From a bacterium (GTDB lineage: Bacteria; Armatimonadota; Zipacnadia; Zipacnadales; Zipacnadaceae): a DNA stretch of 64,000 bases. A program made the translations under genes and the position numbers. Shown here in pieces: positions 27,108 through 36,790 of the stretch; within the stretch, counting starts at the first letter, position 1, and each line of letters opens with the position of its first letter. The stretch is from positions 88,603-152,602 of the forward strand of contig JAUVXR010000002.1 in the NCBI GenBank assembly GCA_030603495.1. Reading direction: 5' to 3'. The notes under the pieces are model-generated. The model saw nothing but the letters and a program-made list of their open reading frames with translations. It did not search any database and was not told where the DNA came from.

Positions 27108-27180
27108 TTCGGGGCAGAAGCTTCTTCATAACTGTTCCAATCTCGGGTTGTGTTAGCCAAATGATCCGCAGCAGGAGAAA
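27108..27180 (+). repeat. Dispersed repeat, copy 1 (partner at 56331-56402)
   Basis: About 70 bp resembling 56331-56402; the core TTCCAATCTCG, GTTGTGT and GCAGCAGGA is shared. Both copies can be read in one frame as similar peptides (SNL.LC..ND.QQE..VQ), with a stop in this copy. This suggests remnants of a shared, unknown gene. It lies 150 bp upstream of a secretin-type gene. Confidence 0.5.
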
Positions 27181-27325
27181 TCGGTGCAGGAAACAAAGAA
27201 TGTTAAACGCAGCAACAGAGGATATGGGAAATGCCAGGTATAGTAAAGTGCAATGTCTGCCTAACGCAAACGAGCCGGATGAAGTTCCTTCTGTCGTAGA
27301 TCTTCAGCGAGAATGATAGCAGCAC

Positions 27326-29772
27326 ATGCCAATTTGCCACGAGAGGAGTGCCGGCGTCTTGATCACCATAAATAGACAATTCTTCCGTTGCCCCACGTGT
27401 ATCGTTGTATATTGTGTGATCCTTGTGGGTGGTGCCACCAGCATAGCTTCAGCGTATGAGGTCGCGCCCGGGCTTGACATGCAGCGGTTGACCGAGGACG
27501 GGAAGTCGTATACCGAGCGGGGCATGGGATTTGCCCCCCAAGGCGACAGCATCGTATTATACAAAGAGGTCACGAAGTCGCAACGCGAGCTATGGTTGAT
27601 CAAGGCTGACGGCACCGAGACGCAAGCTATCAGTCCTGTGGGGTGGCCCACGATTGCCGGATGGTCACCTGATGGGAGCAAAGTAGGTTACGTCTTTGCC
27701 AACAATAACGATCCCGAGAGCGAAGCTTCCATTTGCGTGTACGATACGGCTACCAGTGAGACTACGAGGATTGCGGGAGGCTACTAGCTACGTGATTTTG
27801 GTGCGGGGTGCAACGCGCCTCCCATCTGGGCGCCCGACGGCAGCCACCTGGCCTATCAGATTCATGACCGCCAGCGCGAAGCGTGGTTCTTGTGGGTCTT
27901 TCCCGCCGATGGTGGCACACCCGCGCGCCTTGGGGGCAACCTGGCAGGGACGAAAGCTTTCGATACGAACGGATCTTGGTCTCCCGATGGTCACGAGATC
28001 GCCTTCGTTGCGTACCCGTCGGAAGGATCAGAAACAGAGATCTACCGGTGCAAAATAGACGGCACTGGCCTGTTCAAGATCACCGACGACCGACGAGATT
28101 GTGGCGAACCCAAGTGGTCACCAGATGGAGAGTGGATCGTCTTCTTCTCTGCCAAAGACCGACTGCCTGAGGAAGTGCGTATGGGCTGGAAGTGGAATCT
28201 GCTCCTCGTGCGCCCGGATGGCACCGAAGAGCACACTATTCTCAGCGGGAACAGCCAGACCACCGAAGGTCGAGCAACGTACGTACACCCAGAATGGTCT
28301 CCTGACCAGAGCTTCGTTGTTTGCCATGGTAGCGTTCGAGATAGGGATGATCACTCTTACAACGGTACGTATCTGGTTGACTGGCAGCAATACACGTCTG
28401 AGCCCAAGCTCATACTGGGGCACCACTTGGAGATAGGAATCAGAACTGGGGCCATGATTGGGCGATATCACCTGATTCGAAGAAGGTCTTCCGCCACGGC
28501 TCGACAAGCGTTCTTCGGGGAACAGGACGCGAAGCGCAAGACACCGATTACGGCGGCCGCCTCGAAGTGTACGACGTCGCCACCGGCGAGGTTGCCAAGT
28601 TGATCTCCTACCGTGAGGAAAAGGACCCTTACTACCTGTACGGGGCAGAAATAACTAATGACGCCGAATCATGGGCACCGGACAGTAGGTGGATACTAAT
28701 ATGCCAAGCGAAAGTCATTAGCTGGGAGCAAGAGCAATTCGAGCCCGACTTGTACGTACTGACTATTCCAGGGGCAGCGGAAGCCGAAGAGGCCACCCCC
28801 GGCGCTGAGACGCCTCCTGCCGAAGCGAGCCTTCCCGCGCCGCTGAGTGCCCATCTGATCCGCCCCAAGTACCTGACCGTGGAGCAAGTACTCGCAGTCA
28901 TTCCTCAAGAATACCAGTCACATATTCAGGCAGAGCCGGAGCGGAACATATTGATGGTCACGGGGGGTGCTGAATTCACCGAACAGATTCGAGAGTATCT
29001 GGCAGCAATCGACGTCCCGGCACCACAAGTGACACTTGATGTGTTAGCCACAGAGATGTCGAAGCAAGCCAGCCGTGACCTGGGGCTGGATTGGAGCTAC
29101 GCCAAAGGGCGTTTCGGAGCGTACCTTCCGATTGGGGACCTCGGGTTGGGACAGGCTGTCTATCAAGGGGTGGGCAAGCTTGACGAGGAGTTCTTCGTGG
29201 CCCTGAACGCACTCGAGGAGAAGGGTGCTGCGACCGTCTACGCCAATCCGCGTCTTGCTGCAATCAGCGGGAAGTCCGCCGAGTTAAGAATCCGCCGGGT
29301 CAAGTACTACTTCTACACCCAAGGATACGATGCACAGGGCAACCCAATCATTCGGCAGAGTGACATTTCCGCGGACATCACTGGCAAGATTACTCCTCGG
29401 GTTGTGGGGGATGGACACATACTGATCGATATTGAGGTGGGTGTTGGCAACTTCATCTTTACCTCAGCTAGCACCTTGCCTGACGTCACCACTCGGGATG
29501 TTAAGGCTAACGTCGCTGTGAACGAAGGGGAGACCATCATGATCGGCGGTCTTGTGCTTCGGCAGCAAACACGTGCCGTCAGCAAGACCCCCATATTGGG
29601 TGACATCCCGCTGATTGGCAACTTGTTCCGCAAGAGCCATTGGGATACCGAGGAAACGGTCCTGACGATCTTTATCACACCCTACATCGGCTTGCGACCT
29701 GAGCAGACTGCCGAGTCTGAGGGCCACGAGAACTTGCGCCCTCCAAGACTGGGCAAGACTAGTGGTGGTTAG
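27326..29772 (+). pseudogene. Broken TolB-like beta-propeller / secretin-domain protein
   Basis: Three frames join into one protein of about 815 residues. The N-terminal part has a signal-like segment and TolB/PD40-type propeller repeats (GWSPDGSKVGYVF, GSWSPDGHEIAFV, PKWSPDGEWIVFF, PEWSPDQSFVV). The C-terminal part has a short secretin N-domain (YLTVEQVLAVIPQEYQ, EYLAAIDVPAPQVTLDVLA) and a secretin core ending GETIMIGGLVLRQQT and KTPILGDIPLIGNLFR. An in-frame TAG stands at 27785-27787 and a frameshift at about 28430-28445. Secretins form outer-membrane channels; the propeller fusion is unusual. The breaks mean pseudogene or sequence errors. The TTG at 27359, preceded by GAGAGGAG, may be the true start. 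Confidence 0.75.
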
Positions 29773-29927
29773 CATTGCCTGCAAGCGTACGCCCTTGGTC
29801 TCTGCGCAGCATCCAGGTCAAGCTGATCAAGATCGGGGCCAAGGTAGTTCGCCACGCCCGACAGGTAATTTTCCAGATGGCGGAGGTGGCGGTATCCAAG
29901 GAGCTCTTTGAGCAAGCACTGGCGTGA
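29773..29927 (+). mobile_element. IS1380-type transposase C-terminal fragment
   Basis: The plus strand encodes WSLRSIQVKLIKIGAKVVRH and then QVIFQMAEVAVSKELFEQAL before a stop at 29925-29927. This is the usual C-terminal end of IS1380-family DDE transposases (LIKIG..VVRHAR...FQLAEVAV). About 45 residues remain and the rest of the element is absent. It directly follows the end of the broken secretin gene. Confidence 0.65.
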
Positions 29928-30006
29928 ATCTGGGCCTTAGCGCCTGGCACCGGTGACGGTGCGGCCGACGCCCGCGTTACTGATAGCCACTGTCTCACCC
30001 ACCCAG

Positions 30007-30400
30007 CTACAAACTCAGCCCCAGTTGGTGCTTAGCAACAAGCAAAGCCTCCCGGGCCCCCTCGGTCTCCTCACAAAGCTCATCGAACATACCCGGTCTT
30101 AACTCAGCATTGCGGGAGAGGGGGAGAGAAGAGTAGCGCTGCTCTTGAAGGACCTGAGCGGCCAGTACCCTCGCGCGGATCACGGCGGAAGGCTCACCGG
30201 AAGGGGGGGAGAAGACCTCCTCATCGGAAAGCGGGGGAACCCACACTCTCAGGTCAATGCGATCCCAGATAGGCCCGGACATCTTAGCGACATACTTTTG
30301 GCGCTGAGACCTGGTGCAGCGGCACTCGATACAAGGATGACCCCAGTACTCCAATGGGGGCCTACAGCCACAAGGATGCCCACGACAGAAATCGTCAAAA
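30007..30400 (-). pseudogene. comM (YifB, Mg-chelatase-like) fragment
   Basis: The minus strand encodes CIECRCTRSQRQKYVAKMSG and PIWDRIDLRVWVP, the zinc-knuckle and sensor region of ComM/YifB AAA+ proteins (family: C.C..s..qi.rY...isGPllDRiDl). The upstream cysteine block is partly readable to about 30400. Neither the ATPase core nor the final helical end is present, so about 120 residues of a roughly 500-residue protein survive. Confidence 0.7.
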
Positions 30401-30668
30401 ACCGGCCAGAATGCCCCTTACGCACGTCAGGCGGCGATTTGGTAAATTGGCATCCGCTACCACCAGATAGCCCCCCCGCCAGGTCGCCCGCTGGGGTGGG
30501 GGGAAGATGGTGCACAGAGGGGGGTGAGTGGGGTGAGGGGGCAAGGGTGAAGAGTAGGTGGGGAGGGTAAGCAACGGGTGATTTGGTTGTGATATTGGAA
30601 CAAGAATGGGATAAATAGGGGCAGCATCAGAATCAGAAGTAAACAACGGTGTAGAACCAGGAGCAGAC
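30401..30668. other. Low-complexity purine-rich tract
   Basis: The plus strand between about 30480 and 30600 is strongly G-rich, with runs such as GGGGTGGGGGGAAG and GGGGTGAGTGGGGTGAGGGG. No gene is recognised. Such runs could form G-quadruplexes, which is inference only. Confidence 0.45.
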
Positions 30669-31022
30669 TTGAAACCGGAGCAGCGTCAGGAGCTGGTGAT
30701 CAAGCGCAGACAGCGAGGCTGAAGCCTGAGGAGGATCGGTGAGGAGGTAGGTGTTAGCTACGAGACGGTTCGCGGGGACTTATCAACTGTCAGGAGATTG
30801 GCAGTTGACTTCCTCGAGCGCACCGTAGGCAAGGATGGCAGGTCCCGCCCAGGCATGAGTATATACTTGCGTGTACGTTTCCAGGCATGTTTTCTTGTCA
30901 CAGGGAGGAAAGAATCGGGGGACCTGCTTCGATCCTGTGAGTATCCACACCGGACGTCAATACGCGGTGGGCGATATCTATACATATTGGGCACGGTCAG
31001 TTGCCGTCAGAACCTGTTGTGA
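30669..31022 (+). pseudogene. HTH DNA-binding protein with an in-frame stop
   Basis: TTG at 30669 opens LKPEQRQELVIKRRQRG, then an in-frame TGA (30720-30722), then SLRRIGEEVGVSYETVRGDL and AVDFLERTVGKDGRSRPG. The pattern of a HTH (..G.S.r.IaeevGVS..TVrrDL) followed by VGKDGKsrPa is known from small phage- or plasmid-type regulators, often next to ParB-like genes. TGG to TGA is the likeliest mutation at the stop. After SRPG the sequence no longer looks like the family. Confidence 0.6.
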
Positions 31023-31131
31023 GCAAACGCAATACGTGACAGCACAGGGCGGACAACTGGCTCGTTGTTGCCCCTTGCGCACGGCTGAAAGTCGGCCGCT
31101 TTACCACCACGAGCAATGGCCGCGTCGGTTC

Positions 31132-31158
31132 TTGCCTTATGACTGCGTCATAAGGCAA
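31132..31158. other. Perfect 12-bp stem with 3-nt loop
   Basis: TTGCCTTATGAC, loop TGC, GTCATAAGGCAA form a perfect hairpin. It is not followed by a T-run on either strand. It lies in gene-free, decayed DNA. It could be an IS end, a recombination hairpin or a terminator of a lost gene. Confidence 0.6.
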
Positions 31159-31654
31159 TCCCCAGCAACATCCCTAGCCCAGACGGGCACATGACCAGGA
31201 TTATCACCCTTCGGCTTGGCATGACAAAGCCGACTATGCTGCTGAGGAAGAAGAAGCGAACAGGAACGTTGGGGGAAGAGCAGGGGAATCCATGTAGCAC
31301 TTCAATACGTGGCAACAAGTAAGCCGAGTTCTGGGCTCAAAATCCCTAGTTATCCGCCCATTTTCGGGCTCATAGTGGGTGCATAATTGGTGATATTATC
31401 CCACTTTCCCGGAATCCTGCAACCTCGCTTACGCCATCTACTGTATTCCCCGCCACCTATTGAGAAACCTTCTTTTTCACCGAAATCCAGCACTAACATC
31501 TCTCATCCAAATCCGCCTCGGATGAAGCGGCGACCATCTGAAGTCGGTTGAAGCTGCTGGCTGCTAAACCGCGTTCATCTATTGACGTGAGATAAGCACA
31601 GCAACAAGAGCCGGGCAATAGGCAAGAAGTTGGCCGACTATTTGAAGGAAGGAT
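31159..31654. other. Non-coding stretch before HTH element copy A
   Basis: About 500 bp, more AT-rich than the surroundings. No frame, tRNA or known RNA could be supported. Confidence 0.4.
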
Positions 31655-31720
31655 TGAAATTCCGCTGGCTCCCCGGGACCCCCCAAAATCCGAACTTTCC
31701 CCCCTTTAGTTAACATAATA
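31655..31720 (+). repeat. Leader of HTH element, copy A
   Basis: Contains GAAATTCCGCTGGCTCCCC, then ATCCGAACTTT (31688-31698) and GTTAACATAATA. The same blocks precede copy B (58041-58105) and, for the first two, copy C (63126-63168). The reading frame through the first block differs between copies A/B and C, so this part is conserved as DNA rather than as protein. Confidence 0.65.
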
Positions 31721-31993
31721 CTGTACCTAAAGCCGGAATTTGTCCGAAATGGGCGCCCTGAACGTCTGGGCTACTGCTATGCCCTGACCGTCGCAACATT
31801 CTCAGCACCGCCCGAAACACGCAGAGTTAGGAGAGAGACGCCTCTGGAAAGGGCTCAGCGATTCCAGCGGATGCTCGACTCTGGCCAGGTCAGGAATAGA
31901 GCAGATCTCGCCAGGACGCTCGGTTGCTCAAGGGCGTGGGTGACCAAGGTCCTGCGCACCCTTGCCTACAGCGATGCGGGCTCCTCTCCGTGA
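31721..31993 (+). CDS. Small helix-turn-helix protein, copy A
   Basis: Read from CTG at 31721 this is 90 residues: YLKPEFVRNGRPERLGYCYA, a middle linker, then an HTH-like block RAQRFQRMLDSGQVRNRADL and ARTLGCSRAWVTKVL. The C-terminal block is closely shared with copies at 58106 and 63155. No ATG precedes the conserved region and no good ribosome site is visible; copy B has TTG at the same place. It may start at CTG or be a decayed copy. DNA binding is inferred from the HTH pattern (LAR.LG.SRAWVTKVL). It stands alone, not next to a functional gene. Confidence 0.5.
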   Translation: MYLKPEFVRNGRPERLGYCYALTVATFSAPPETRRVRRETPLERAQRFQRMLDSGQVRNRADLARTLGCSRAWVTKVLRTLAYSDAGSSP

Positions 31994-32493
31994 ACGGGAC
32001 TCGGTGGCTGCTGTGGAACTTGCCCACTTCGGGGAGACGGCCGCTCACCAGGCTGGGGCCGTGGCTTGTCCACTGACCGCTATGGCTTTCGCCGGGCTCG
32101 CCGCCGTGGTCTGCAGCACGTATCCCGAGGTCCGAAAGCCATCTTGTCAGAGCGAATAGAATTCCGAAGAAGAAGTCAAGACTGTCACTGACAGCCTATA
32201 CACCGTGCCATCCCGTCCTCCCCAACTGCGCAGATCAGTCCTGGGACCTTACGGGGCACAGCGCCGTCCTATATCGGATAAAGCTGCTATTTGGTCATTC
32301 CGCGGCGGTCAGTTCCCTCCATGATCTTCCATCCACACTAGAGACTAATACTCTTGGTCCATTACGGCAGAAACCGCTGATGCTGTCGCCGCGGGCAAAG
32401 CGACAAACGGTCAATGTCGAGTATCTCATCCGGGCCCGCTGCTTCCGGCACGCAACGAGGACACACTTTAGATCGGCTCCCGCAGGGGGATGC
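31994..32493. other. Non-coding stretch downstream of wtpC
   Basis: About 500 bp separate HTH copy A from the end of the wtp operon. No coding frame or recognisable RNA was found. Confidence 0.4.
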
Positions 32494-33531
32494 TCAGAAG
32501 CAATGTACGGCGGAGCTCTTGAAGGTGCAATACAGTTCAGTGCCCACGTCTATACCCAGAACATTGAATGACTCGTACGTGACGAGGGCCGTTAGGCTCA
32601 ATGCACCGCTGGATATGCGCACCGCCAGCAGAGGGCCGGAATTCTCCCATTCTTCCACTGTACAGCGGAACTGATTCCGCGCGCTGGAATCAAAGGGCTG
32701 GCGGGACAGCAAAATCTCCTCAGGCTTGATCCACATGTGAGATATGGACTCGTCAGCCAAAGCCGCGTGAATCTCCACTCCGCCGGCGCGACATATGCCT
32801 TGGCTAGCAGAATCCACTGTCATGATGTTCCGCATACCGAGGAATTCGGCGACCTCCGGGTGGGAGGGCGAGCGGAACAACTCCTCGGGGGTGGCGACCT
32901 GGCGAATGCAGCCCCCCAGCATCACCCCGATGCGGTCAGCCAGATACAGGGCGTCATCAGGGTCGTGGGTCACGTGCAGGAAGGTGGTGCCGGTGTGTTG
33001 GTGAATGCGCCGCAGCTCATGGCGCAGTCGCGCGCGCAGGCCGACATCCACAGCCGCGAGGGGCTCGTCCAGCAACAGCATGCGCGGACGCGGGGCCAAC
33101 GCCCGGGCCAGCGCTACGCGCTGCTGCTCACCGCCGGACAGAGCACCAGTATGGCGATTCAGTAGGGCAGCGATGCCCAGCGTCTCAGCCAGAGCGCGGA
33201 TCCGCCCCGCAGCTTCCCGCGACTTGACACCCCGCGCCCGCAGACCGTAGGCAATATTCCCGGCGACGGTGAGGTGGGGAAAGAGAGCATAATCCTGATA
33301 GACGACGGCGAAGTCACGGGCTTCCGGGGGGCTGGTTGTGATGTCCTGGCCTTCGCAGAGGATCCGGCCGGCATCCGGAGCCATAAACCCGGCGACCATT
33401 TCAATGAGAACCGTCTTCCCCTCCCCGGAAGGCCCCAACAGGACGAAGTACTCCCCCGGATTCAAACGCAGATTAAGCTCAGCGATGGTGAATAAGCCCA
33501 AACGCTTGCAGAGGGATTCAAGTTCAAGCAT
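32494..33531 (-). CDS. wtpC: Tungstate/molybdate ABC transporter ATPase
   Basis: The 345-residue ATPase has Walker A GPSGEGKTVL, the Q-loop in VVYQDYALFPH, signature LSGGEQQR and Walker B MLLLDEPLAAVD. A C-terminal regulatory beta domain (about 240-345) follows, as in ModC/WtpC/CysA types. It powers uptake of the oxyanion through WtpB. From the ATG at 33531 it overlaps wtpB by 8 bp; the upstream 16 codons of the frame lie inside wtpB and are not used. Last gene of the Mo/W operon. Confidence 0.92.
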   Translation of the reverse strand: MLELESLCKRLGLFTIAELNLRLNPGEYFVLLGPSGEGKTVLIEMVAGFMAPDAGRILCEGQDITTSPPEARDFAVVYQDYALFPHLTVAGNIAYGLRARGVKSREAAGRIRALAETLGIAALLNRHTGALSGGEQQRVALARALAPRPRMLLLDEPLAAVDVGLRARLRHELRRIHQHTGTTFLHVTHDPDDALYLADRIGVMLGGCIRQVATPEELFRSPSHPEVAEFLGMRNIMTVDSASQGICRAGGVEIHAALADESISHMWIKPEEILLSRQPFDSSARNQFRCTVEEWENSGPLLAVRISSGALSLTALVTYESFNVLGIDVGTELYCTFKSSAVHCF

Positions 33532-34333
33532 TCTGAGCCTCCTGAGTTGGGCGACGGGCGAGGAAGCGCACGACCACAAAGATCGCCACGCAGATGATAA
33601 TCAGCAAAACCGCCACTGACCGGGCATAGGCCAGGCCATAGTCGTTGAAACGCTGAAACACCATTACCGGCGTAGTCATGGGATGATAGGCGATGATGAT
33701 CACTGCACCGAATTCGCTGATGCCCCGGGCCCACATCAGCACCATTCCCGAAAGGATGTCCCGCCAAGCCATAGGCAGGGATATAGTGAAGAACACCCGC
33801 CACGGGGAGGCGCCCAAGCTGCGGGCCGCCTTTTCCAGCCTTTCGGGCACGGCCAGAAAGCCCGCGCGGGCGGCGTTGATCAAGAAAGGCACTGATACAA
33901 ACGCCATTGCCACCGCAATCCCCGTGGCACTGCCCATTAACCCGCCCGTCATCGACCCCAGCAACGAGCGCCGGCCAATAACGGTCAGCAAGGCGATGCC
34001 GGCGGCAGAGTGCGGGATGATTATTGGCAAGTCTATAATCGCCAGTAGTGCAGTCTTACCGCAAAACTTCTTTCTCGCGAGCACGTACGACAGAGGAACG
34101 CCCGCGAGGGTACAAATGAGCGTTGCGGCCAGGGCGGCGGCCAGCGTCAGGCGGATGGATTGGGTTACCTCTGCGTCGGCCGCGGCCTGAGAAAGCTCGC
34201 CGAACGACGATGACAATACCAATGCCAGCAACGGCGCGACGATCAAGAGCAGCACAACAGACCCCAAAGCCGCGAAAATCAGGGCGAACCAGGAGATCCG
34301 ATAACTACGCGCCTCGCCCAGCACGGTGCTCAT
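33524..34333 (-). CDS. wtpB: Tungstate/molybdate ABC transporter permease
   Basis: The 269-residue protein has about six membrane helices and the BPD permease loop EKAARSLGASPWRVFFTISLP that contacts the ATPase. The ATG at 34333 overlaps the wtpA stop in an ATGA tetranucleotide, so translation is coupled. The frame continues upstream into wtpA but carries no transporter-like sequence there. Confidence 0.93.
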   Translation of the reverse strand: MSTVLGEARSYRISWFALIFAALGSVVLLLIVAPLLALVLSSSFGELSQAAADAEVTQSIRLTLAAALAATLICTLAGVPLSYVLARKKFCGKTALLAIIDLPIIIPHSAAGIALLTVIGRRSLLGSMTGGLMGSATGIAVAMAFVSVPFLINAARAGFLAVPERLEKAARSLGASPWRVFFTISLPMAWRDILSGMVLMWARGISEFGAVIIIAYHPMTTPVMVFQRFNDYGLAYARSVAVLLIIICVAIFVVVRFLARRPTQEAQNA

Positions 34334-35346
34334 AGTGCACCTGCCTGCTTGCACAACGGTTGCAGTCTGGCCGGCACTCGGTCGTATTGTAGAGCCTGCG
34401 CCGGCACGATAGGCTCCTGGCCGCATTTGCTCATAATGGCCTGTCCCTCCGGCGACAACAGTAGGGCGACGTAAGCCTCGGCCAGATCCCGGTTTGGGGC
34501 AGTCCTGGGAATCGTTACCGAATAGACAATGGGGCCGCCGGATCGGGTAATCAACTCGCCCGGCTGCTTGCCGGTCACCGCGACCGTGGCGCTGCCGTAC
34601 AGATCAGCCAGCTCCGGAGAGCGCAGACTTATTTCATCGGGTAGCCGCAGAATCTTCAATCTGTGCTGCTGGCCGACTGAACGATAGATGAACAGATAAT
34701 CAATCTCACCGGCTTCCAGCAGGGCCAGCAGATCAGTCTCTTTGGGACGGATGTATTTGTGGCCATGCTTCTGCGCCAGGCCTGTGGCCAGACCAGGTAC
34801 GTCGTAGTGCTTCTCCGCAAGCTGGAAGACCATTACCGTACGGTACCCGCAGGGGTCACTGTTGGGATCGGAGCGACCGAACGCCACATCATCCTGCAGT
34901 AGAATCTCAGGCCAGTTGCTGGGACTAATCTCGTCGGCTCTATTGCTCTTCCCGGTGTAGACTATGGCCATCTCGTTGGTGGCGAAACGGATGTTGAAAT
35001 CAGCGTGTTCCGGCATAAGTAGATTCTCAACAACCTTGTAATCTGCGGAACCAAATACGTCGCAGCTTCGACCAAGGTCACTTATCTTGCGGGCACACTC
35101 GCGGCTGCCGCCAGCCTCGGCTTTGACAGCAATCCCCGGATGGCGCTGCTCAAACAGAACGGACACCTCACGAAAAGGTACGGATAGGCTGCCGGCGTGG
35201 AAGATCGTCAGCTCTGTTGACACTGCCGCCTGCTTGCCAACCGGGCCTTTCGGACAGCCAGTCGTCAGGAGCAGCCCAACTGTCGCCAACGCCAATACAC
35301 CATGTACAACCAACGAAGTTCTCGTTATTTGGTTGACTCCTTGCAT
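34330..35346 (-). CDS. wtpA: Tungstate-binding lipoprotein
   Basis: The 338-residue periplasmic binding protein has a lipoprotein signal (VGLLLTTGC, Cys near residue 31). It shows the WtpA pattern: LTIFHAGSLSVPF, GGSRECARKISDLGRSCDVF, SADYKVVENLLMPEHADF and FATNEMAIVYTGKS. WtpA proteins bind tungstate and molybdate, with high affinity for tungstate. Next to a formate dehydrogenase locus this suggests that the enzyme may use tungsten. Confidence 0.92.
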   Translation of the reverse strand: MQGVNQITRTSLVVHGVLALATVGLLLTTGCPKGPVGKQAAVSTELTIFHAGSLSVPFREVSVLFEQRHPGIAVKAEAGGSRECARKISDLGRSCDVFGSADYKVVENLLMPEHADFNIRFATNEMAIVYTGKSNRADEISPSNWPEILLQDDVAFGRSDPNSDPCGYRTVMVFQLAEKHYDVPGLATGLAQKHGHKYIRPKETDLLALLEAGEIDYLFIYRSVGQQHRLKILRLPDEISLRSPELADLYGSATVAVTGKQPGELITRSGGPIVYSVTIPRTAPNRDLAEAYVALLLSPEGQAIMSKCGQEPIVPAQALQYDRVPARLQPLCKQAGAL

Positions 35347-35408
35347 ATTCCGGCACGAGTGCTTCCGAGTTCACAGAATTATTGTCAGATCCAGCTTCTC
35401 TCCTGCAA

Positions 35409-36344
35409 TCAATGTATGTCCAATTCGTGCAACATTAGGATAAGGTGTTCCATAGTACGCAAGATTTCCCCCATATACTCCTCGACCGCCCTGACGCTGC
35501 CCGGAAGCGCATATATCAAAGTCTGGCCGCGAACTCCGGCGACCCCCCGGGTCAGCAGGGCGTTGGGATTCTGGGCCCCGAACTTGACGCGTATCGCCTC
35601 CATTATTCCCGGAATGAGCTTGTCGCAGATGCCGGCTACCGTCTCCGGGGTGATGTCCCTGGGGCCCACGCCTGTCCCCCCGGTGGTGAAGATGACGTCG
35701 ACACCCGTCTCCTGCGCTTCAATCAGCACCGTGCGGAGCTCATCGGCGTCATCGGGGAGGATGGTCTGCTCTATCTGCGGGTGCCAACGCTTGTCCTCCA
35801 GAAAGGCCTCCAGTAATTCCCTAACTCGGGGCCCGCTACGGTCAACGTACTCGCCCGCAAAGGCCCGGTCACTCAGGGTGATGACCCGGAAGCGTAACGG
35901 CCGGGGCAGGTATTCGACAGAATCGCCCGGGCGGATCGTCCCGCCCTGCACAACCCGGCAAAACAGGCCCTCAGTAGGCATAATGCAGGTTCCCACCTGC
36001 TGGTATATCGCACAGGCATCCCCATGACACTCTTTGCCTATTTGGCTGACTTCCAGTTCTATCTCGCCAATCCGAAAACGGTCCAGAACGGCGACTGTAG
36101 TTAGGTCAACCCCACGCAGGTCAATGTTCTCACCAAAGTCGCCGGGAGACAACTCGATCGCCATCTCGGCGGCAAAGCGGTCAATGCTATCCTGGCTGAG
36201 GATGCTCACCTGCCGGTGCCAGACGCCGGCGTGAGCATCATCAATAATGCCCCGCTCATCCAGACGAATCTCTGGCACCGGGCGCTTCACGGTGCCTTTT
36301 TCGTCGGAGATGTTTACCGAGACGACCTCAGCATTCTTCGACAT
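35409..36344 (-). CDS. MOSC domain - MogA fusion protein
   Basis: Residues 1-148 form a MOSC domain (VVSVNISDEKGTVKRPVPEI, GDFGENIDLRGVDL, IGKECHGDACAIY with a cysteine). Residues 150-311 are MogA/MoaB-like (VITLSDRAFAGEYVDRSGP, VIFTTGGTGVGPRDITPE, LPGSVRAVEEYM). MogA adenylates molybdopterin; MOSC proteins bind or sulfurate the cofactor. The fusion links two cofactor-handling steps. It overlaps the end of moaC by 17 bp. Both halves look intact. Confidence 0.93.
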   Translation of the reverse strand: MSKNAEVVSVNISDEKGTVKRPVPEIRLDERGIIDDAHAGVWHRQVSILSQDSIDRFAAEMAIELSPGDFGENIDLRGVDLTTVAVLDRFRIGEIELEVSQIGKECHGDACAIYQQVGTCIMPTEGLFCRVVQGGTIRPGDSVEYLPRPLRFRVITLSDRAFAGEYVDRSGPRVRELLEAFLEDKRWHPQIEQTILPDDADELRTVLIEAQETGVDVIFTTGGTGVGPRDITPETVAGICDKLIPGIMEAIRVKFGAQNPNALLTRGVAGVRGQTLIYALPGSVRAVEEYMGEILRTMEHLILMLHELDIH

Positions 36345-36789
36345 CGCGCTTTACCTTCTCCACGAGAAAAATGTCGCCAATACGCATCTCTTTGTCCACG
36401 GCTTTGCACATGTCGTAGACCGTTAGCAGGGCGACGCTGACCGCGGTAAGTGCCTCCATCTCCGCACCGGTGCGGCCGACGCAGGCCACTTCACTGCTGG
36501 CGACGACTTGCTTCTCCGCCAGCCGCAGTTCCACGTCAACCTTGTCCAATACCAGAGGATGACATAACGGAATAAGCTGTGCAGTCCGCTTGGCCGCCTG
36601 AATGCCCGCGATCTGGGCCACCGTCAGTACATCACCCTTCTTGATATGGTTCTCAGCGATCAAATCCGCAGTGGTCGCGGATATGCTAATGGCACCCGTG
36701 GCGCGGGCCAGGCGTCTCTGCGGAACTTTAGCTCCGACATCAACCATCCTGGCTCGCCCCTGGTCGTCTACGTGAGATAGATTGCCCAT
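36328..36789 (-). CDS. moaC: Cyclic pyranopterin monophosphate synthase MoaC
   Basis: The 153-residue enzyme has the usual length and signatures MVDVGAKVPQRRLARA, LIPLCHPLVL and GRTGAEMEALTAVSVALLTVYDM. It completes cyclic pyranopterin formation from the MoaA product. It sits one base after moaA in the operon. Confidence 0.96.
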   Translation of the reverse strand: MGNLSHVDDQGRARMVDVGAKVPQRRLARATGAISISATTADLIAENHIKKGDVLTVAQIAGIQAAKRTAQLIPLCHPLVLDKVDVELRLAEKQVVASSEVACVGRTGAEMEALTAVSVALLTVYDMCKAVDKEMRIGDIFLVEKVKRDVEEC

Positions 36790-36790
36790 C

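Noticed and set aside
30480-30600. Repetitive-looking G-rich tract as a CRISPR or telomere-like repeat
   Set aside because: There is no regular unit or spacer pattern; it is simple purine-rich sequence.
31313-31326. TAAGCCGAGTTCTG, similar to the conserved 3' end of RNase P RNA on the minus strand
   Set aside because: Only 14 nt match; the expected P4 partner (GAGGAAAGTCC) and other conserved blocks are absent upstream on that strand.
31962-32159. 65-codon plus-strand frame beginning inside HTH copy A
   Set aside because: It overlaps the better supported HTH frame and has no homologous feel.
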